Source of the DNA: Desulfobacterales bacterium
GTDB lineage: Bacteria > Desulfobacterota > Desulfobacteria > Desulfobacterales > Desulfobacteraceae
Assembly: GCA_022361535.1 (NCBI GenBank)
Contig: JAKSAU010000060.1
Span: 1 to 5,009 of the forward strand
Length of the DNA: 5,009 bases
Direction of reading: 5' to 3'
A program made the translations under genes and the position numbers. Below, piece after piece: positions 4,965 to 5,009 of this stretch (its first letter is position 1; each line of letters starts with the position of its first letter). Under the pieces are notes generated by a model. It searched no databases and was not told where the DNA came from. It saw only the letters and a program-made list of their open reading frames with translations.

Positions 4965-5009
4965 TTTCTGGAAAGATAAAAAAGTCATTGCCTACGTGGC
5001 TCTTCTCCA
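4957..5009 (+). CDS. Start of an unidentified gene, cut by the window edge
   Basis: An open frame starts at ATG 4957, six bases after a strong AAAGGAG site, and overlaps the end of the preceding gene by 8 nt (ATGGATAA). Only 17 codons are visible: MDNFWKDKKVIAYVALL. The KKVIAYVALL stretch looks like the first beta strand of a Rossmann-type domain, as also seen at the start of the upstream gene. This is too short to assign a function. The overlap suggests co-translation with the 401-residue protein. Confidence 0.7.
   Translation, partial: MDNFWKDKKVIAYVALL

Noticed and set aside
1..5009. CRISPR array, insertion sequence or toxin-antitoxin locus
   Set aside because: No regularly spaced direct repeats, transposase-like frames with terminal inverted repeats, or small paired genes are visible in the window.

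Overview
The window is about 5 kb of moderately AT-rich bacterial chromosome. It holds a nonulosonic (sialic-acid-like) sugar biosynthesis cluster, next to a two-gene tRNA operon on one side and a divergent gene of uncertain function on the other. Encoded CCA ends on both tRNAs, strong Shine-Dalgarno sites and sigma70-type promoter elements indicate a bacterium. The protein repertoire fits a Gram-negative with a glycosylated surface (flagellin, LPS or capsule). The sequence style reminds me of Desulfobacterota (sulfate-reducing 'deltaproteobacteria'), but that is a low-confidence inference and nothing here proves it.

Layout. Positions 1-185 hold no gene: there is a strong rho-independent terminator for the minus-strand tRNA operon, a possible second weak one, and a short tRNA-like fragment. 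At 186-368, on the minus strand, lie tRNA-Lys(UUU) then tRNA-Glu(UUC), driven by a good promoter at 394-422. From 458 to 3460, also on the minus strand and in transcription order, come a PseB-type UDP-GlcNAc 4,6-dehydratase (starting at 3460, not at the longest-frame start 3499), a PseF/NeuA-type CMP-sugar cytidylyltransferase, and a NeuB/PseI-type nonulosonate synthase. The 3461-3758 spacer holds divergent promoter elements. From 3759 on the plus strand is a 401-residue protein whose C-terminal part resembles a GT-B-type glycosyltransferase. It overlaps by 8 nt the start of a further gene that runs off the window.

How the genes fit together. PseB makes the first intermediate from UDP-GlcNAc. 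The synthase condenses a hexose with phosphoenolpyruvate to give a nine-carbon acid, and the cytidylyltransferase activates it as a CMP-sugar for transfer. The steps between (aminotransferase PseC, acetyltransferase PseH, UDP-hydrolase PseG) are absent from this operon, so they lie elsewhere or the product differs from pseudaminic acid. The divergent gene is a reasonable candidate for a transferase or other partner, but only by position and a weak fold resemblance.

The points most worth a second look are the divergent active-site motifs of the synthase (a Thr where the family's second metal-binding His usually sits), the missing middle of the pathway, protein-like open frames without start codons in both gaps of the operon, and the uncharacterised divergent gene pair.
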